64,000 nt of DNA from contig NZ_CANLDB010000003.1 of NCBI RefSeq assembly GCF_947489365.1, positions 248,001-312,000 on the forward strand. The letters run 5' to 3'. Positions 32,068 through 40,430 of the stretch are shown piece by piece. Made by a program: the position numbers and the translations under genes. This DNA is from an uncultured Nocardioides sp. Its GTDB lineage: Bacteria; Actinomycetota; Actinomycetes; Propionibacteriales; Nocardioidaceae. Numbering within the stretch: the first letter of the stretch is position 1; every line of letters begins with the position of its first letter. The notes beneath the pieces are model-generated. The model had not been told where the DNA came from. It worked only from the letters and a program-made list of their open reading frames with translations, and searched no databases.

Positions 32068-32961
32068 TCACCCGAGCCGGCGTACGGCGATCCGCGCGAG
32101 CTCGGCGTGGATCTCCTCGCTCGCGACCACGTCCGGCTCGGGCAGCCGCACGAAGGCCGACAGCACGAACGGCGTCCCGCCGCCGCTCGGGAAGACCACG
32201 CCGGCGTCGTTGAAGGTCTCGGTCCCGGAGCCGGTCTTGTCGGCGAGCGCCCACCCGTCGGGCAGCCCGCGGCGGAAGCGCCTCTCGGAGGTCGTGTTGC
32301 GCAGCATCCAGTCGCGCAGGACGTCGCGGTCGGCCGGTGACAGGGCGTCGCCGACGAGCAGCGCGACGTACCCCTGCGCGACCTGGCGCGGGGTCGTCGT
32401 GTCGCGCGGGTCGCCGGGGATCGCGGAGTTGAGGTCCGGCTCCCAGCGGTCGAGGCGGGTGGCGCGGTCGCCGACCGAGCGCGCGAAGCGGGTGATGGAC
32501 GACGGTCCGCCGAGCTCGCGCAGCAGCAGGTTGGCGGCGGTGTTGTCGCTGATCCGGACGGCGGCGTCGCAGAGCTCGCGGACGGTCATGCCGCGGTCGA
32601 CGTTCGGCTCGGTGACGGGGGAGTACGTCACGAGGTCGGCCCGCGTGTAGCGCACCAGCCGGTCGAGGGTCTCCCCGTTGCGGTCGAGGTCTCGCAGCAC
32701 CGCGGCGGCGGCGTACGCCTTGAACACGGAGTGGATCGGCACCCGCTCCTCGGCTCGGTGCGCGAGCACGCGGGCTCCGCGGCAGACCCGGGCGGCGTAG
32801 AAGCCGATGGTGGCGTCGTACGCCCGCTCGAGGTCACGGACCTCCCGGACACCGGGCGTCCTGGCGGGGGCGGTCGGTGCCGCGACGGCGCCGCCCCTGC
32901 CGAGGAGCGGGAGGGCGGCGGTGGTGCCGAGGGCGGCGAGGACGGTACGTCGGCTGGTCAT
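32068..32961 (-). CDS. Class A beta-lactamase-like enzyme, exported
   Basis: A 297-residue protein with a Tat-type signal (SRRTVLAALGTTAALPLLG). All class A catalytic motifs are present: S78-x-x-K81 (HSVFK), S138-D-N140, E174-x-x-x-N178 (WEPDLN, matching the Glu166 loop) and K242-T-G244. It should hydrolyse beta-lactams in the cell wall space, or act on a related substrate. A LysR regulator and a second lactamase-like gene are divergent from it 80 bases away, like the AmpR-regulated arrangement of other bacteria. Confidence 0.92.
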   Translation of the reverse strand: MTSRRTVLAALGTTAALPLLGRGGAVAAPTAPARTPGVREVRDLERAYDATIGFYAARVCRGARVLAHRAEERVPIHSVFKAYAAAAVLRDLDRNGETLDRLVRYTRADLVTYSPVTEPNVDRGMTVRELCDAAVRISDNTAANLLLRELGGPSSITRFARSVGDRATRLDRWEPDLNSAIPGDPRDTTTPRQVAQGYVALLVGDALSPADRDVLRDWMLRNTTSERRFRRGLPDGWALADKTGSGTETFNDAGVVFPSGGGTPFVLSAFVRLPEPDVVASEEIHAELARIAVRRLG

Positions 32962-33029
32962 GGCGTGAGCCTCGCGACCCGACCGGAGCCATGTCGAAGA
33001 CGGAACTCCCGATGCTCATGCGCAGGCGG

Positions 33030-33035
33030 TATAAC
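33030..33035 (+). promoter_or_regulatory. -10 element of the LysR gene next to the beta-lactamase
   Basis: TATAAC is followed by six bases and GTG 33042. This defines a leaderless start and argues against the longer in-frame starts at 32991, 33012 and 33018. Confidence 0.5.
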
Positions 33036-33041
33036 CGCAGG

Positions 33042-33929
33042 GTGGACCTCTTGCTGCACCTCCGGGCGTTCCGGGAGGTCGTCGACCAGCGCAGCTTCAC
33101 GCGGGCGGCGGCCGAGCTCGGCGTGCCGCAGCCGGTGGTCAGCCGCCGGGTCGCCGCGCTGGAGAAGCACCTGGGCGGGCGACTGCTCGTGCGCGACCCG
33201 CGCGGGGTGACGCCGACCGACCGGGGCCGCGCCGTCCTGCCCCACGCCCGCGACCTGGAGGTCCGCGCGGACCACCTCCTCGGCGTCGCCCGGGCCGTCG
33301 GTGCGGGGGTGACGCTGGCCGTGCCCGGCGGGGCGTCCGCCCGTGCGCTGGCGCCCGTGCGCGACGCCGCCCGCGAGGCGGGCCTGGACCTGGAGCTGCG
33401 GGTGGCCGACCCCGACGACCGGGCCGCCGCGGTCGCCCGCGCCGCCGGCGGGCTCGCGCTCGTGCCGTGCACCCCGGACGAGGCCGACCTCGTCGGTCCG
33501 CTCGGCGCGGCCACCCGCGACGAGCGCGCCGGTCGCCTGCACCTCGACACCCTGCGCGCGAGCCGCGGCGACACCGGTCGGCCCCGGCGCCTGCACCTCG
33601 GAGCGGAGGACGACCGCCCCTGGGTCCGCGACGTCGTCCGACGGACCGCCGGGCGGGCCGGCCTCTCGCCCGGTCAGGTCGTGGTCGGCAGCCCGGCGCT
33701 GTCGGCGGTCACGGACGTCCTCGCCCACGACGACGTGTGGCTGGCGACCCCCGTGGAGGCCGCGGCGCACGACCTCGCGTGGCGGCCGGTGGCGGACCTG
33801 CCCGTGCAGCGGTCCTACCGGCTCGCCGTCGGCCGCGGCGGCGTCGCCGCGGCGGGGCCCGCCGTCCGCGCGCGGCTGCTCGCCGCGCTCGGCCCGGCGC
33901 TGGGCCTCGACGCGGCCGGTGCGCCGTGA
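33042..33929 (+). CDS. LysR-family regulator of the beta-lactamase pair
   Basis: A 295-residue protein: winged HTH at residues 1-60 (LRAFREVVDQRSFTRAAAELG, VPQPVVSRRVAALEKHLG) and a LysR substrate domain after residue 85. It is divergent from the exported beta-lactamase and overlaps the second lactamase-like gene by GTGA at its end. That places it as the likely inducer-responsive regulator of both, as AmpR is elsewhere. The C-terminal domain is shorter and more Ala/Arg-rich than usual, so it may respond to a different signal. Confidence 0.85.
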   Translation: MDLLLHLRAFREVVDQRSFTRAAAELGVPQPVVSRRVAALEKHLGGRLLVRDPRGVTPTDRGRAVLPHARDLEVRADHLLGVARAVGAGVTLAVPGGASARALAPVRDAAREAGLDLELRVADPDDRAAAVARAAGGLALVPCTPDEADLVGPLGAATRDERAGRLHLDTLRASRGDTGRPRRLHLGAEDDRPWVRDVVRRTAGRAGLSPGQVVVGSPALSAVTDVLAHDDVWLATPVEAAAHDLAWRPVADLPVQRSYRLAVGRGGVAAAGPAVRARLLAALGPALGLDAAGAP

Positions 33930-34867
33930 ACGCCCCCGACCTGGTCGGCGGCGACGGCGCCGCCCTCGGCGTCGCGCAGGAGGTCGCCGGCGCCTGGCAC
34001 GACGCCGGCCTGTCGGGGGCCTTCCTCGCCCGCCACCTCGGCACGGGGGCCGAGATCGGCATCGACGTCGACCGGCAGCTGCCCCTCGCCTCGCTCGTGA
34101 AGCTGCCGCTCGCGCTCGCCGTCCTGGACGCCGCAGCCCGGGGCGAGCTCGGACCCCGCGGCGAGGCGGAGCCCGTCGAGGTCGACCCCGCCACCGCGAC
34201 GCGAGGCCGGACCGGGTTCGGCGCCTTCCGCCACCCGGCGACCGTCGCCCTCGGCGACCTGGTCGACTCCGTGCTCACCGTCAGCGACAACGCCGCCGCG
34301 GACCTCCTCTTCGACCGGCTGCCGCCGGAGCGGGTCAGCGCCGCCCTCGCCGGGTGGGGGCTGACGGACCCGGCGGGCGGCGGGATCGTCGTACGCCACC
34401 GCCTGCGCGACCTGCACGACGCCGCGGCGGCCGCGGCGCCCGACGAGGAGACGGCGCTGGCCCTCGCCGTCCGCGCCGCCACGGAGGGCGGTGGCCACGC
34501 GATCGCGATGCTCGACGTCGCCGCCGCGAACGTCGGCTCCGCCCGCGCGGTCGCCGACCTGCTCGCCGCGGTCTGGTCCGACGCCGTCGCGGCCCCGGAG
34601 GTCTGCGCGCGGGTGCGGGACGCGATGCGGCGCCAGCTCACCAGCCACCGGATCGCTCCCGAGCTCGCCACGGACGCCGTCCGGGTCGCGACCAAGACCG
34701 GCAGCTTCCTCAACCTGCGCCACGACGCCGCCGTCGTCGAGGCCGGCGAGCAGACGGTGGTCGTGGTCGCCCTGACCGAGTCCCGCGTGCTCGTCACCGC
34801 CGACCCCGGCGCCGACCTCGCGATCGGGCGGGCGGCGCGCTGGGCGTTCGAGGCGCTGCGGGACTGA
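33926..34867 (+). CDS. Second class A beta-lactamase-like serine hydrolase, no signal peptide
   Basis: A 313-residue protein with S-x-x-K (LASLVKLP near residue 55), SDN (TVSDNAAADLL near 120) and KTG (ATKTGSFLN near 258). The Glu166-type loop (ExxLN) is not recognisable. There is no export signal. It may therefore be a cytoplasmic esterase or peptidase-like relative rather than a true lactamase. It starts at the GTG overlapping the LysR stop (33926-33929), so regulator and enzyme are translated together. Confidence 0.82.
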   Translation: MNAPDLVGGDGAALGVAQEVAGAWHDAGLSGAFLARHLGTGAEIGIDVDRQLPLASLVKLPLALAVLDAAARGELGPRGEAEPVEVDPATATRGRTGFGAFRHPATVALGDLVDSVLTVSDNAAADLLFDRLPPERVSAALAGWGLTDPAGGGIVVRHRLRDLHDAAAAAAPDEETALALAVRAATEGGGHAIAMLDVAAANVGSARAVADLLAAVWSDAVAAPEVCARVRDAMRRQLTSHRIAPELATDAVRVATKTGSFLNLRHDAAVVEAGEQTVVVVALTESRVLVTADPGADLAIGRAARWAFEALRD

Positions 34868-34886
34868 GTCCCTCTACGCTGCCCCG

Positions 34887-35651
34887 ATGGCGCCGCCGGA
34901 GACGTCCCGCGTGCACACCTTCCACCTGGTCGAGCTCCCGGTCCGGGTGGGGGCCCGCGCCCTCGCACGCCCGTTGACGCCCGGCGCGGTGCCGGGTCTC
35001 GACCACGCCGAGACCCTGGCCCTGATGCGGCTCGGCGCACCGGTCGTCACGCCCGACCGGCTGCAGCTGCGCCGGATCGCGGTGTTCGCGCAGTGGCGGG
35101 ACGAGGACGCGGTCGACGCGTTCCTCGACCGCGACCCGCTCGGACGACGCCTCGCCACGGGGTGGCACGTGCGGCTGGAGTACCTGCGCCGCTGGTCCGG
35201 CATCGCCGCGCTCCCGGGACTGCCCGCCCGGGCCGGCACCTGGGACGACGACGAGCCGGTCGTCGCCGTCACCCTCGCGCGGATGCGTCAGGCCGAGGTC
35301 CCGCGCTTCCTGCGGTGGGGTCGCCCGGTCGAGCGACTGGTCCGCGACCACCCGGGGACGACGCTCGCCCTCGCGGCCTTTCGCCCGCCGCGCACCATCT
35401 CGACGTTCTCGGTCTGGCGCAGCGTGCGCGAGATGGAGGACATGGTCCGCGGCCGCTCCGCCGTCCCGCACGCGCGGGTGCACGCGGCGGCGATGGACGA
35501 GCGCAGGCGCCGCGACTTCCACCACGAGTTCGCCACCTACCGCTTCCGCGCGATCTCCGAGCACGGCGCCTGGCAGGGCCGGACCGGCATCGTGCCGCCC
35601 GGCCCGCACGGTGGTGACGGTGCGAGCGGAGCGAGCCTCGAGACCCCGTGA
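34887..35651 (+). CDS. Spheroidene monooxygenase-like protein, uncertain
   Basis: A 254-residue protein. The parts THFLVELP-type start, TLARMRQAEVPRFLRWGRPVE, ISTFSVWRSVREMEDMVRG and FATYRFRAISEHGAWQGR resemble the CrtA-like (spheroidene monooxygenase) family with its ferredoxin-like repeats. No carotenoid genes are nearby, so the real substrate is open. The start is leaderless (TACGCT, six bases, ATG 34887). The last ten codons (GASGASLETP) coincide with a copy of dispersed repeat family A, so the C-terminus was reshaped by a repeat. Confidence 0.6.
   Translation: MAPPETSRVHTFHLVELPVRVGARALARPLTPGAVPGLDHAETLALMRLGAPVVTPDRLQLRRIAVFAQWRDEDAVDAFLDRDPLGRRLATGWHVRLEYLRRWSGIAALPGLPARAGTWDDDEPVVAVTLARMRQAEVPRFLRWGRPVERLVRDHPGTTLALAAFRPPRTISTFSVWRSVREMEDMVRGRSAVPHARVHAAAMDERRRRDFHHEFATYRFRAISEHGAWQGRTGIVPPGPHGGDGASGASLETP
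35622..35647 (+). repeat. Repeat family A remnant inside a coding end
   Basis: GCGAGCGGAGCGAGCCTCGA matches the middle and end of the repeat at 3401-3446. It lies inside the last codons of the gene ending at 35651. Confidence 0.5.
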
Positions 35652-35652
35652 C

Positions 35653-36411
35653 TCAGGAGCTGGGGGCCGGCTCCGCCTCCTGGAACGACACGCGCGACGC
35701 GGTGCGCCACCCGTCCGGGACGACGAACGAGCCGACGATCTCCTCCGCCTGCGCCCGCAGCCCGGGGTCGCGGGTGGTCGCGGACGCCGTACCGCTGTCG
35801 AGCGCGACCACGGTGCTGATGCCGAACGCCGAGTTCTCGCGGCCGCCGCCCCCGCAGCGACCCTCGTAGGTGCTCGAGGGCGGGTTCCCCTGCGACTTCG
35901 ACAGGATCTTCAGGACCTGTGCCAGCGTGCGGAGGCACCCGTCGTCCAGGTCCTCGGTCAGCTCTCCGAGGGGATCGTCGCCCTGGGTCGGGTCCGCGGC
36001 GACCGCGACCTCGACGGGGCACCCGGTGGCGCCGGCCGGTCCGACGCAGGTACGCCGCTCGCTCGGCCGCGCGAGCACCTCCCACCCGTCGGGCAGCGTG
36101 TACGCCAGCCCGGCGGTCTCCGTCGTCCCCTCGGCCTGCTCGTCGTCGCCGGCACGGTCCACGGCGACGGTGCGGTCGCCGTCCTGGCCGCTCCCGGTCC
36201 CGCTCAGCAACGGCACGGTCGCGACGGCGGCGACGAGGACGGCGGCGACCGCCGTCCCCCCGGCCCACTGCCGGCGTCGGCGCCGGTCGGCGCGACGGCG
36301 TACGTCGCCCGCCCCGAGCGGGACGGGGGACGGCGGGGCCAGGCGCGCCCGGTGCAGCACGTCGGGGGCGGTCTCGGGTGACGTGTCGGATGCGGTGTCG
36401 CGGTCGGTCAT
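35653..36411 (-). CDS. Membrane protein coupled to an ECF sigma factor
   Basis: A 252-residue protein: cytoplasmic Arg-rich N-terminus (GDVRRRADRRRRRQWAGG), one membrane helix (about residues 50-70, TAVAAVLVAAVATVPLLSG) and an external domain with Cys residues at RRTCVGPAGATGCPV, DDGCLRTL and EGRCGGGG. The ATG overlaps the stop of the sigma factor gene (ATGA), the usual position of an anti-sigma factor, but no known anti-sigma domain is visible. It may be an atypical anti-sigma factor or a sensor. Confidence 0.7.
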   Translation of the reverse strand: MTDRDTASDTSPETAPDVLHRARLAPPSPVPLGAGDVRRRADRRRRRQWAGGTAVAAVLVAAVATVPLLSGTGSGQDGDRTVAVDRAGDDEQAEGTTETAGLAYTLPDGWEVLARPSERRTCVGPAGATGCPVEVAVAADPTQGDDPLGELTEDLDDGCLRTLAQVLKILSKSQGNPPSSTYEGRCGGGGRENSAFGISTVVALDSGTASATTRDPGLRAQAEEIVGSFVVPDGWRTASRVSFQEAEPAPSS

Positions 36412-36890
36412 GGTCGGGCTCCTCCCGGGTCGAGCGTGGTCGCGAGCGCGGCGCGTCCGCGGGAGAGGTGCGACTTGACGGTGCCCTCCGGCATCCCGAG
36501 GACGTCGGCGACCCGTCGTACGGGCAGGTCCTCGAGGTAGTGCAGCAGCAGGACGTCGGCCTGCGCCCTGGGCAGACGGGCGAGCGCGTCGCGGAGCTCG
36601 ACGAGCTCCGCGGGCAGGTCGGCGGACGTCGGGGTGCGGCCGTCGCGCCAGGCGTCGGTCTCGCGGCGTCCCCGGTGCCAGTCCTTCACCGCCAGCCGCC
36701 ACGCCACCGTCGTCACCCAGCCGACCGGGTCGTCGTGCTCCAGGCGGCGCCAGCGCCGCCAGGCGCGGACGAACGCCTCCTGCACGCAGTCCTCCGCGCG
36801 GGTCCGGTCGCCGGTGCGCGCCAGGATCGTGCGGACGAGGGAGGGCGCGCGGGCGGCGTAGAACTCGTCGAACCCCACTGCGTCGCGCAC
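36408..36890 (-). CDS. SigE-family ECF sigma factor
   Basis: A 160-residue ECF sigma factor of the actinobacterial SigE-like group: region 2 FDEFYAARAPSLVRTILARTGD with RAEDCVQEAFVRAWRRW, and region 4 LPRAQADVLLLHYLEDLPVRRVADVLGMPEGTVKSHLSRGR. I used GTG 36890 because it gives the usual short N-terminus; no ATG lies in frame nearby. It is transcribed with the membrane protein at 35653. A hairpin in the divergent interval (37011-37051) could affect its promoter. Confidence 0.85.
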   Translation of the reverse strand: MRDAVGFDEFYAARAPSLVRTILARTGDRTRAEDCVQEAFVRAWRRWRRLEHDDPVGWVTTVAWRLAVKDWHRGRRETDAWRDGRTPTSADLPAELVELRDALARLPRAQADVLLLHYLEDLPVRRVADVLGMPEGTVKSHLSRGRAALATTLDPGGARP

Positions 36891-37010
36891 CCCGTCACCC
36901 CCTCGCCGGCCATCGTCGTCGGTCTCTCTACAGGGGATAGCCCTCGACGGCGAGCTCAGGTTGCAGCGAGTTCCTCGGTTCGCGCCCGACGGTCGGGCCG
37001 GGACACAGTT

Positions 37011-37051
37011 CGTGCGGGATCGGTGCCACCGGCGAGCACCGATCCCGCACG
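37011..37051. other. Perfect 16-bp hairpin in a divergent promoter interval
   Basis: CGTGCGGGATCGGTGC at 37011-37026 is followed by a nine-base loop and its exact complement at 37036-37051. Unlike the other hairpins it does not lie at gene ends: it sits between the sigma factor start (36890, minus) and the radical SAM start (37099, plus). It could act as an operator, an attenuator in a leader, or an insulating terminator. Confidence 0.7.
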
Positions 37052-37098
37052 ATCCGTGGTCGGTGGCCGTGAGTAGCCCTCCCCCCGCCCGGGGAACC

Positions 37099-38163
37099 AT
37101 GGTCGTCGTGAGCCTCCTCGACATCCGCCGCCTGTACGTCGAGCCCGGCGTCGAGGACTGGCAGCGCGGGCGGGAGGTGCTGGCGCGCTACCCCGACGCG
37201 GAGCGGATCGAGGTGGCCTCGCACCAGAACATCCCCGAGCTGCACGGCAACCCGGGCGGCGTCCGCGACTGGGTGCGCAACAAGCGGCAGGTGCTCGTGC
37301 TGGGGGAGAAGAAGTCCCTCCAGGCCCGGGAGAACGGGCGGTCGGCGGACTGGATCGCGCCGTCGACGTCCAACGGCTGCGCGATGGCGTGTGGCTACTG
37401 CTACGTCCCGCGGCGCAAGGGCTACGCCAACCCCATCACCGTCTTCGTCAACATCGAGAGGATCACCGGGTACCTCGCCCGCCACGTGAAGCGCCTGGGT
37501 CCGAAGCCGGAGCCGAACCAGTGCGACCCCGTCGACTGGGTCTACGACATCGGCGAGAACGGCGACTGCTCGGTCGACGCCATGGTCAGCGACAACGTCC
37601 GCGACCTCGTCGACCTGTTCGGGGACCTTCCGGGGGCGAAGGCGAGCTTCGCGACCAAGCACGTCAACCGAGACCTGCTCGAGTGGGACCCCCGCGGGGG
37701 CACCCGCATCCGCTTCTCCCTCATGCCCGAGCGGACGGCGAAGCTGCTCGACCTGCGCACCTCACCGGTCGCCGAGCGCATCGCCGCGATCGACGACTTC
37801 GTCGAGGCCGGCTACGAGGTGCAGCTCAACTTCAGCCCCGTCGTCGTCCACGAGACCTGGGAGGCGGAGTGGCGCGAGCTGCTGCGCCAGGTCGCGGACG
37901 GCGTCGGCGAGCGGGCGAGGCGACAGCTGGCCTGCGAGGTCATCTTCCTCACCCACAACGCCGGCCTCCACGAGGTCAACCTCGGTTGGCACCCCCGCGG
38001 CGAGGACCTGCTGTGGCGTCCCGACCTCCAAGAGGCCAAGACGAGCCACTCGGGCCAGGAGAACGTCCGCTACCGGGCCCGGTGGAAGCGCGTCTGGACC
38101 GACCGCCTCGTCGCGATGATCGACGAGGAGCTGCCGGGGTGCCGGGTCCGCTACGCGTTCTGA
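37099..38163 (+). CDS. Spore photoproduct lyase-like radical SAM protein
   Basis: A 354-residue protein. The radical SAM cluster motif is C94-x3-C98-x2-C101 (GCAMACGYCYVPRRKGYANP). The surroundings match the spore photoproduct lyase family: WIAPSTSNGCAM, VYDIGENGDCS, FATKHVNRDLLEWDP and RFSLMPE. True SplB repairs the spore photoproduct in DNA of endospores. This lineage does not make such spores, so another DNA or nucleotide lesion is more likely. ATG 37099 has GGGGAA just upstream. Confidence 0.88.
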   Translation: MVVVSLLDIRRLYVEPGVEDWQRGREVLARYPDAERIEVASHQNIPELHGNPGGVRDWVRNKRQVLVLGEKKSLQARENGRSADWIAPSTSNGCAMACGYCYVPRRKGYANPITVFVNIERITGYLARHVKRLGPKPEPNQCDPVDWVYDIGENGDCSVDAMVSDNVRDLVDLFGDLPGAKASFATKHVNRDLLEWDPRGGTRIRFSLMPERTAKLLDLRTSPVAERIAAIDDFVEAGYEVQLNFSPVVVHETWEAEWRELLRQVADGVGERARRQLACEVIFLTHNAGLHEVNLGWHPRGEDLLWRPDLQEAKTSHSGQENVRYRARWKRVWTDRLVAMIDEELPGCRVRYAF

Positions 38164-38215
38164 GGTGGCGCCGTCGGACGCCCCCGCGGCCGTTCCGGGC
38201 GACTAGCCTGTCGTC

Positions 38216-38323
38216 ATGAGCCGGACTCGCCAGGTCGCGCTGGTCGCCCTCGCACTGGTGCTCGTCGTCGTCATGCTCGGCTGGGTGATGACCCTCCTCG
38301 GCCCCGGCACCCTCGTTCCCTAG
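38216..38323 (+). CDS. 35-residue single-pass membrane peptide
   Basis: The short frame MSRTRQVALVALALVLVV to LGPGTLVP has two Arg then one strong hydrophobic helix, as in small bitopic membrane proteins. TAGCCT (38204-38209) lies six bases before the ATG, the leaderless pattern seen at many genes here, which argues that it is expressed. Its function is unknown. Confidence 0.55.
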   Translation: MSRTRQVALVALALVLVVVMLGWVMTLLGPGTLVP

Positions 38324-38345
38324 ACCCACAGGTGTGGCGCGCCAC

Positions 38346-38660
38346 TCAGCTGTAGCGGTGGTTCTTCGCCGAGTGCCCCTTCTCACGGGTGCAGGTGCGG
38401 CCGTTCATGGACTTGTGGCCGCACAGCTCCTCGGTCTCGGCCTCGGCCGCCGGCGTCGCAGCGGCCTCGGCCGGAGCCGCGGTCTTGGCCGGCTCCGCGG
38501 GCGGAGCGACCGGGGGCCGGGTGCCGCGCGGCGCGGAGGGGCGCGCGGGCGGGGCGGCGGGCTGGCCGAACCGGCGGGCGGGGATGCCCCGGCTGCCGTT
38601 GGCCAGGCGCTCGGCGTTGCGGGCGTCGCGCACGGCGCGCTGCGCGGATTCCTTGCTCAT
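38346..38660 (-). CDS. Small Ala/Pro-rich protein with C-terminal Cys/His finger
   Basis: A 104-residue protein. The N-terminal 25 residues are charged and helical (ESAQRAVRDARNAERLA). The middle is an Ala/Pro-rich spacer. The end, CGHKSMNGRTCTREKGHSAK, has Cys/His residues spaced like a small zinc-binding knuckle. This finger occurs at the ends of several uncharacterised actinobacterial proteins. The function is unknown. Confidence 0.65.
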   Translation of the reverse strand: MSKESAQRAVRDARNAERLANGSRGIPARRFGQPAAPPARPSAPRGTRPPVAPPAEPAKTAAPAEAAATPAAEAETEELCGHKSMNGRTCTREKGHSAKNHRYS

Positions 38661-38733
38661 CGGGTGATCACACCTCGACCCTAGGTGCCGCCACCGACAA
38701 CGGCGGCGGCGCCGGGCCGTGGGGTGCGGACGC

Positions 38734-39477
38734 TCACCAGGGGACGACGCCCGCGTCCTCGAAGAACCCGCCCGTCGGGCCGTCGTCCGGCAGCGTCGCG
38801 AGCCGGATCGGGGTCGCCGCGCCCTGCTCGGGGGTGCGGTGACCCTGGAAGCCGTTGAGGTCGGTGGCGACGTAGCCGGGGCACGCCGCGTTGATGAGGA
38901 TGCCGCTGCCGGCGAGCTCCCGGACGTACTGGAGCATCACCGCGTTGAGGAACGTCTTGGACGGCGAGTACGCCGCCGCGACCGGCCCGGCCTGACCGTC
39001 GACGGCCGCCGCGGCCTGGCGGGTCAGGGAGCCGACGCCGCTGGAGACGTTGACGATCCGCGGGGACGGCGCGCGGCGCAGCAGCGGCAGCACCGCGTTG
39101 GTGAGCCGGAGGACGCCGAAGACGTTGGTCTCCAGGACCGTGCGGAGGTTGTCGAGCTCCACCACCGTCGGCTCCTGCGGCATCGAGCCGGTGATGCCCG
39201 CGTTGTTGACGAGGACGTCGAGCCCGCCGCGCTCGGTGAGCAGCGCGGCCGCGGCGGCCACGCTGTCGTCGTCGCTGACGTCGAGCGGCACCGCGAACAC
39301 GTCGAGGCCCTCGGCCGCGAGGTCGGCGACGGCCGCGGCGCCGCGCTCGGCGTCCCGGGAGCCGACGCCGACGGTGAAGCCGCGTCGACCGAGCCCGCGG
39401 GCGATCTCGAGGCCGATGCCCTTGTTGGCGCCCGAGACGAGCGCGGTCCTGCCCTGGAAGGTCTGTGTCTCTGTCAT
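38734..39477 (-). CDS. Short-chain dehydrogenase/reductase 1
   Basis: A 247-residue SDR of classical type: cofactor loop ALVSGANKGIGLEIA, NNAG near residue 90, catalytic Ser in VNVSSGVGSL, and Y-x-x-x-K in AYSPSKTFLN. It reduces or oxidises an unknown carbonyl or alcohol with NAD(P)H. A LysR gene is divergent 104 bases away with a LysR-type box between, so regulation by that LysR is likely. Confidence 0.9.
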   Translation of the reverse strand: MTETQTFQGRTALVSGANKGIGLEIARGLGRRGFTVGVGSRDAERGAAAVADLAAEGLDVFAVPLDVSDDDSVAAAAALLTERGGLDVLVNNAGITGSMPQEPTVVELDNLRTVLETNVFGVLRLTNAVLPLLRRAPSPRIVNVSSGVGSLTRQAAAAVDGQAGPVAAAYSPSKTFLNAVMLQYVRELAGSGILINAACPGYVATDLNGFQGHRTPEQGAATPIRLATLPDDGPTGGFFEDAGVVPW

Positions 39478-39532
39478 GCCTCCAGCGTTCGTCGCTGGAC
39501 GCCGGACTCCAACACCGCTTGGGTGGAAGCCC

Positions 39533-39547
39533 ATACCCTGGAGGTAT
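39533..39547. promoter_or_regulatory. LysR-type box between SDR and LysR genes
   Basis: ATACCCTGGAGGTAT is an inverted repeat (ATACC/GGTAT) with the T-N11-A form of LysR operators. GCTTGGGTGGAAGC lies just beside it and is also an inverted repeat. Both sit in the divergent interval 39478-39581. Confidence 0.6.
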
Positions 39548-39581
39548 CGATCGCGGGCGTCAGCCGAGGAGGGTGGAGCCG

Positions 39582-40430
39582 GTGGAGACACGCGAGCTGC
39601 GGTACTTCGTCGCCGTCGCCGAGGAGCTGCACTTCGGGCGGGCCGCCGAGCGGCTCGGCATCGCCCAGCCGCCTCTGTCGCGGGCCATCGGTCAGCTCGA
39701 GCGTCGCCTGGGCGCCCGGTTGCTCGAGCGCACCAGTCGCTCGGTGGCGCTCACCGGCGCCGGGGAGGTCCTGCTCGCCGAGGCGCGGACCGCCCTCGAC
39801 GCGGTGGCCGCGGCCGAGCGTCGTACCCGCCGGGCCGCGGAGGCCCCGACGGGAGGGGCGGGACTGGTCCTCGTCTCCAAGGCGGGCGCCGCGAACGAGC
39901 TGGTGGCCAAGCTGCTCGACCAGTACGCCGCGGAACCGGACGCCGTGGGCGTCGACGTGATGCTCGTGGGGCCGGGCCTGCAGGAGCAGGCGCTGCGCGA
40001 CGGTCGCGCCGACGTGGCGATCCTGCACGCACCGTGGGACGACGTCGCCGGCTTCGACACCGAGGTGCTGACCGTCGAGGACCCGGCGGTGCTCGTGCAG
40101 GCCGGCCACCCGCTCACCGGGCGCGACGCCGTGCACGCCTCCGAGCTGGAGGCGCTGGTCGGGCTGCCCGCGCCGCGCTGGCCCGACCGCGAGGGCCGGT
40201 ACGCCGACGGGCCGGGCCCGGAGGTCCACGACGTCACCCAGCTGCTCCAGCTCATCGCGCTCGGCCGGACCTACCTCGTCGCCCCGGTCTCCGCCGCCGC
40301 GCAGGCGGGCGAGGGCGTGGCCGCCGTACCGCTGCTCGGGGCGCCGCCCGTGACGACGCTGCTGGCCTGGCCGCCCCAGAGTCGGTCGCGGGACCTGGCG
40401 TCGTTCGTGCGGGTCGCTACCGGGGCGTGA
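39582..40430 (+). CDS. LysR-family regulator
   Basis: A 282-residue regulator. The HTH is LRYFVAVAEELHFGRAAERLG, IAQPPLSRAIGQLERRLG, and the substrate domain runs from about 90. The start GTG 39582 is favoured because GAGGAGG ends nine bases upstream; GTG 39573 is too close to it. It is divergent from the SDR at 38734 and likely controls it. The last 14 bases overlap the end of the convergent MmyB-like gene. Confidence 0.87.
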   Translation: METRELRYFVAVAEELHFGRAAERLGIAQPPLSRAIGQLERRLGARLLERTSRSVALTGAGEVLLAEARTALDAVAAAERRTRRAAEAPTGGAGLVLVSKAGAANELVAKLLDQYAAEPDAVGVDVMLVGPGLQEQALRDGRADVAILHAPWDDVAGFDTEVLTVEDPAVLVQAGHPLTGRDAVHASELEALVGLPAPRWPDREGRYADGPGPEVHDVTQLLQLIALGRTYLVAPVSAAAQAGEGVAAVPLLGAPPVTTLLAWPPQSRSRDLASFVRVATGA

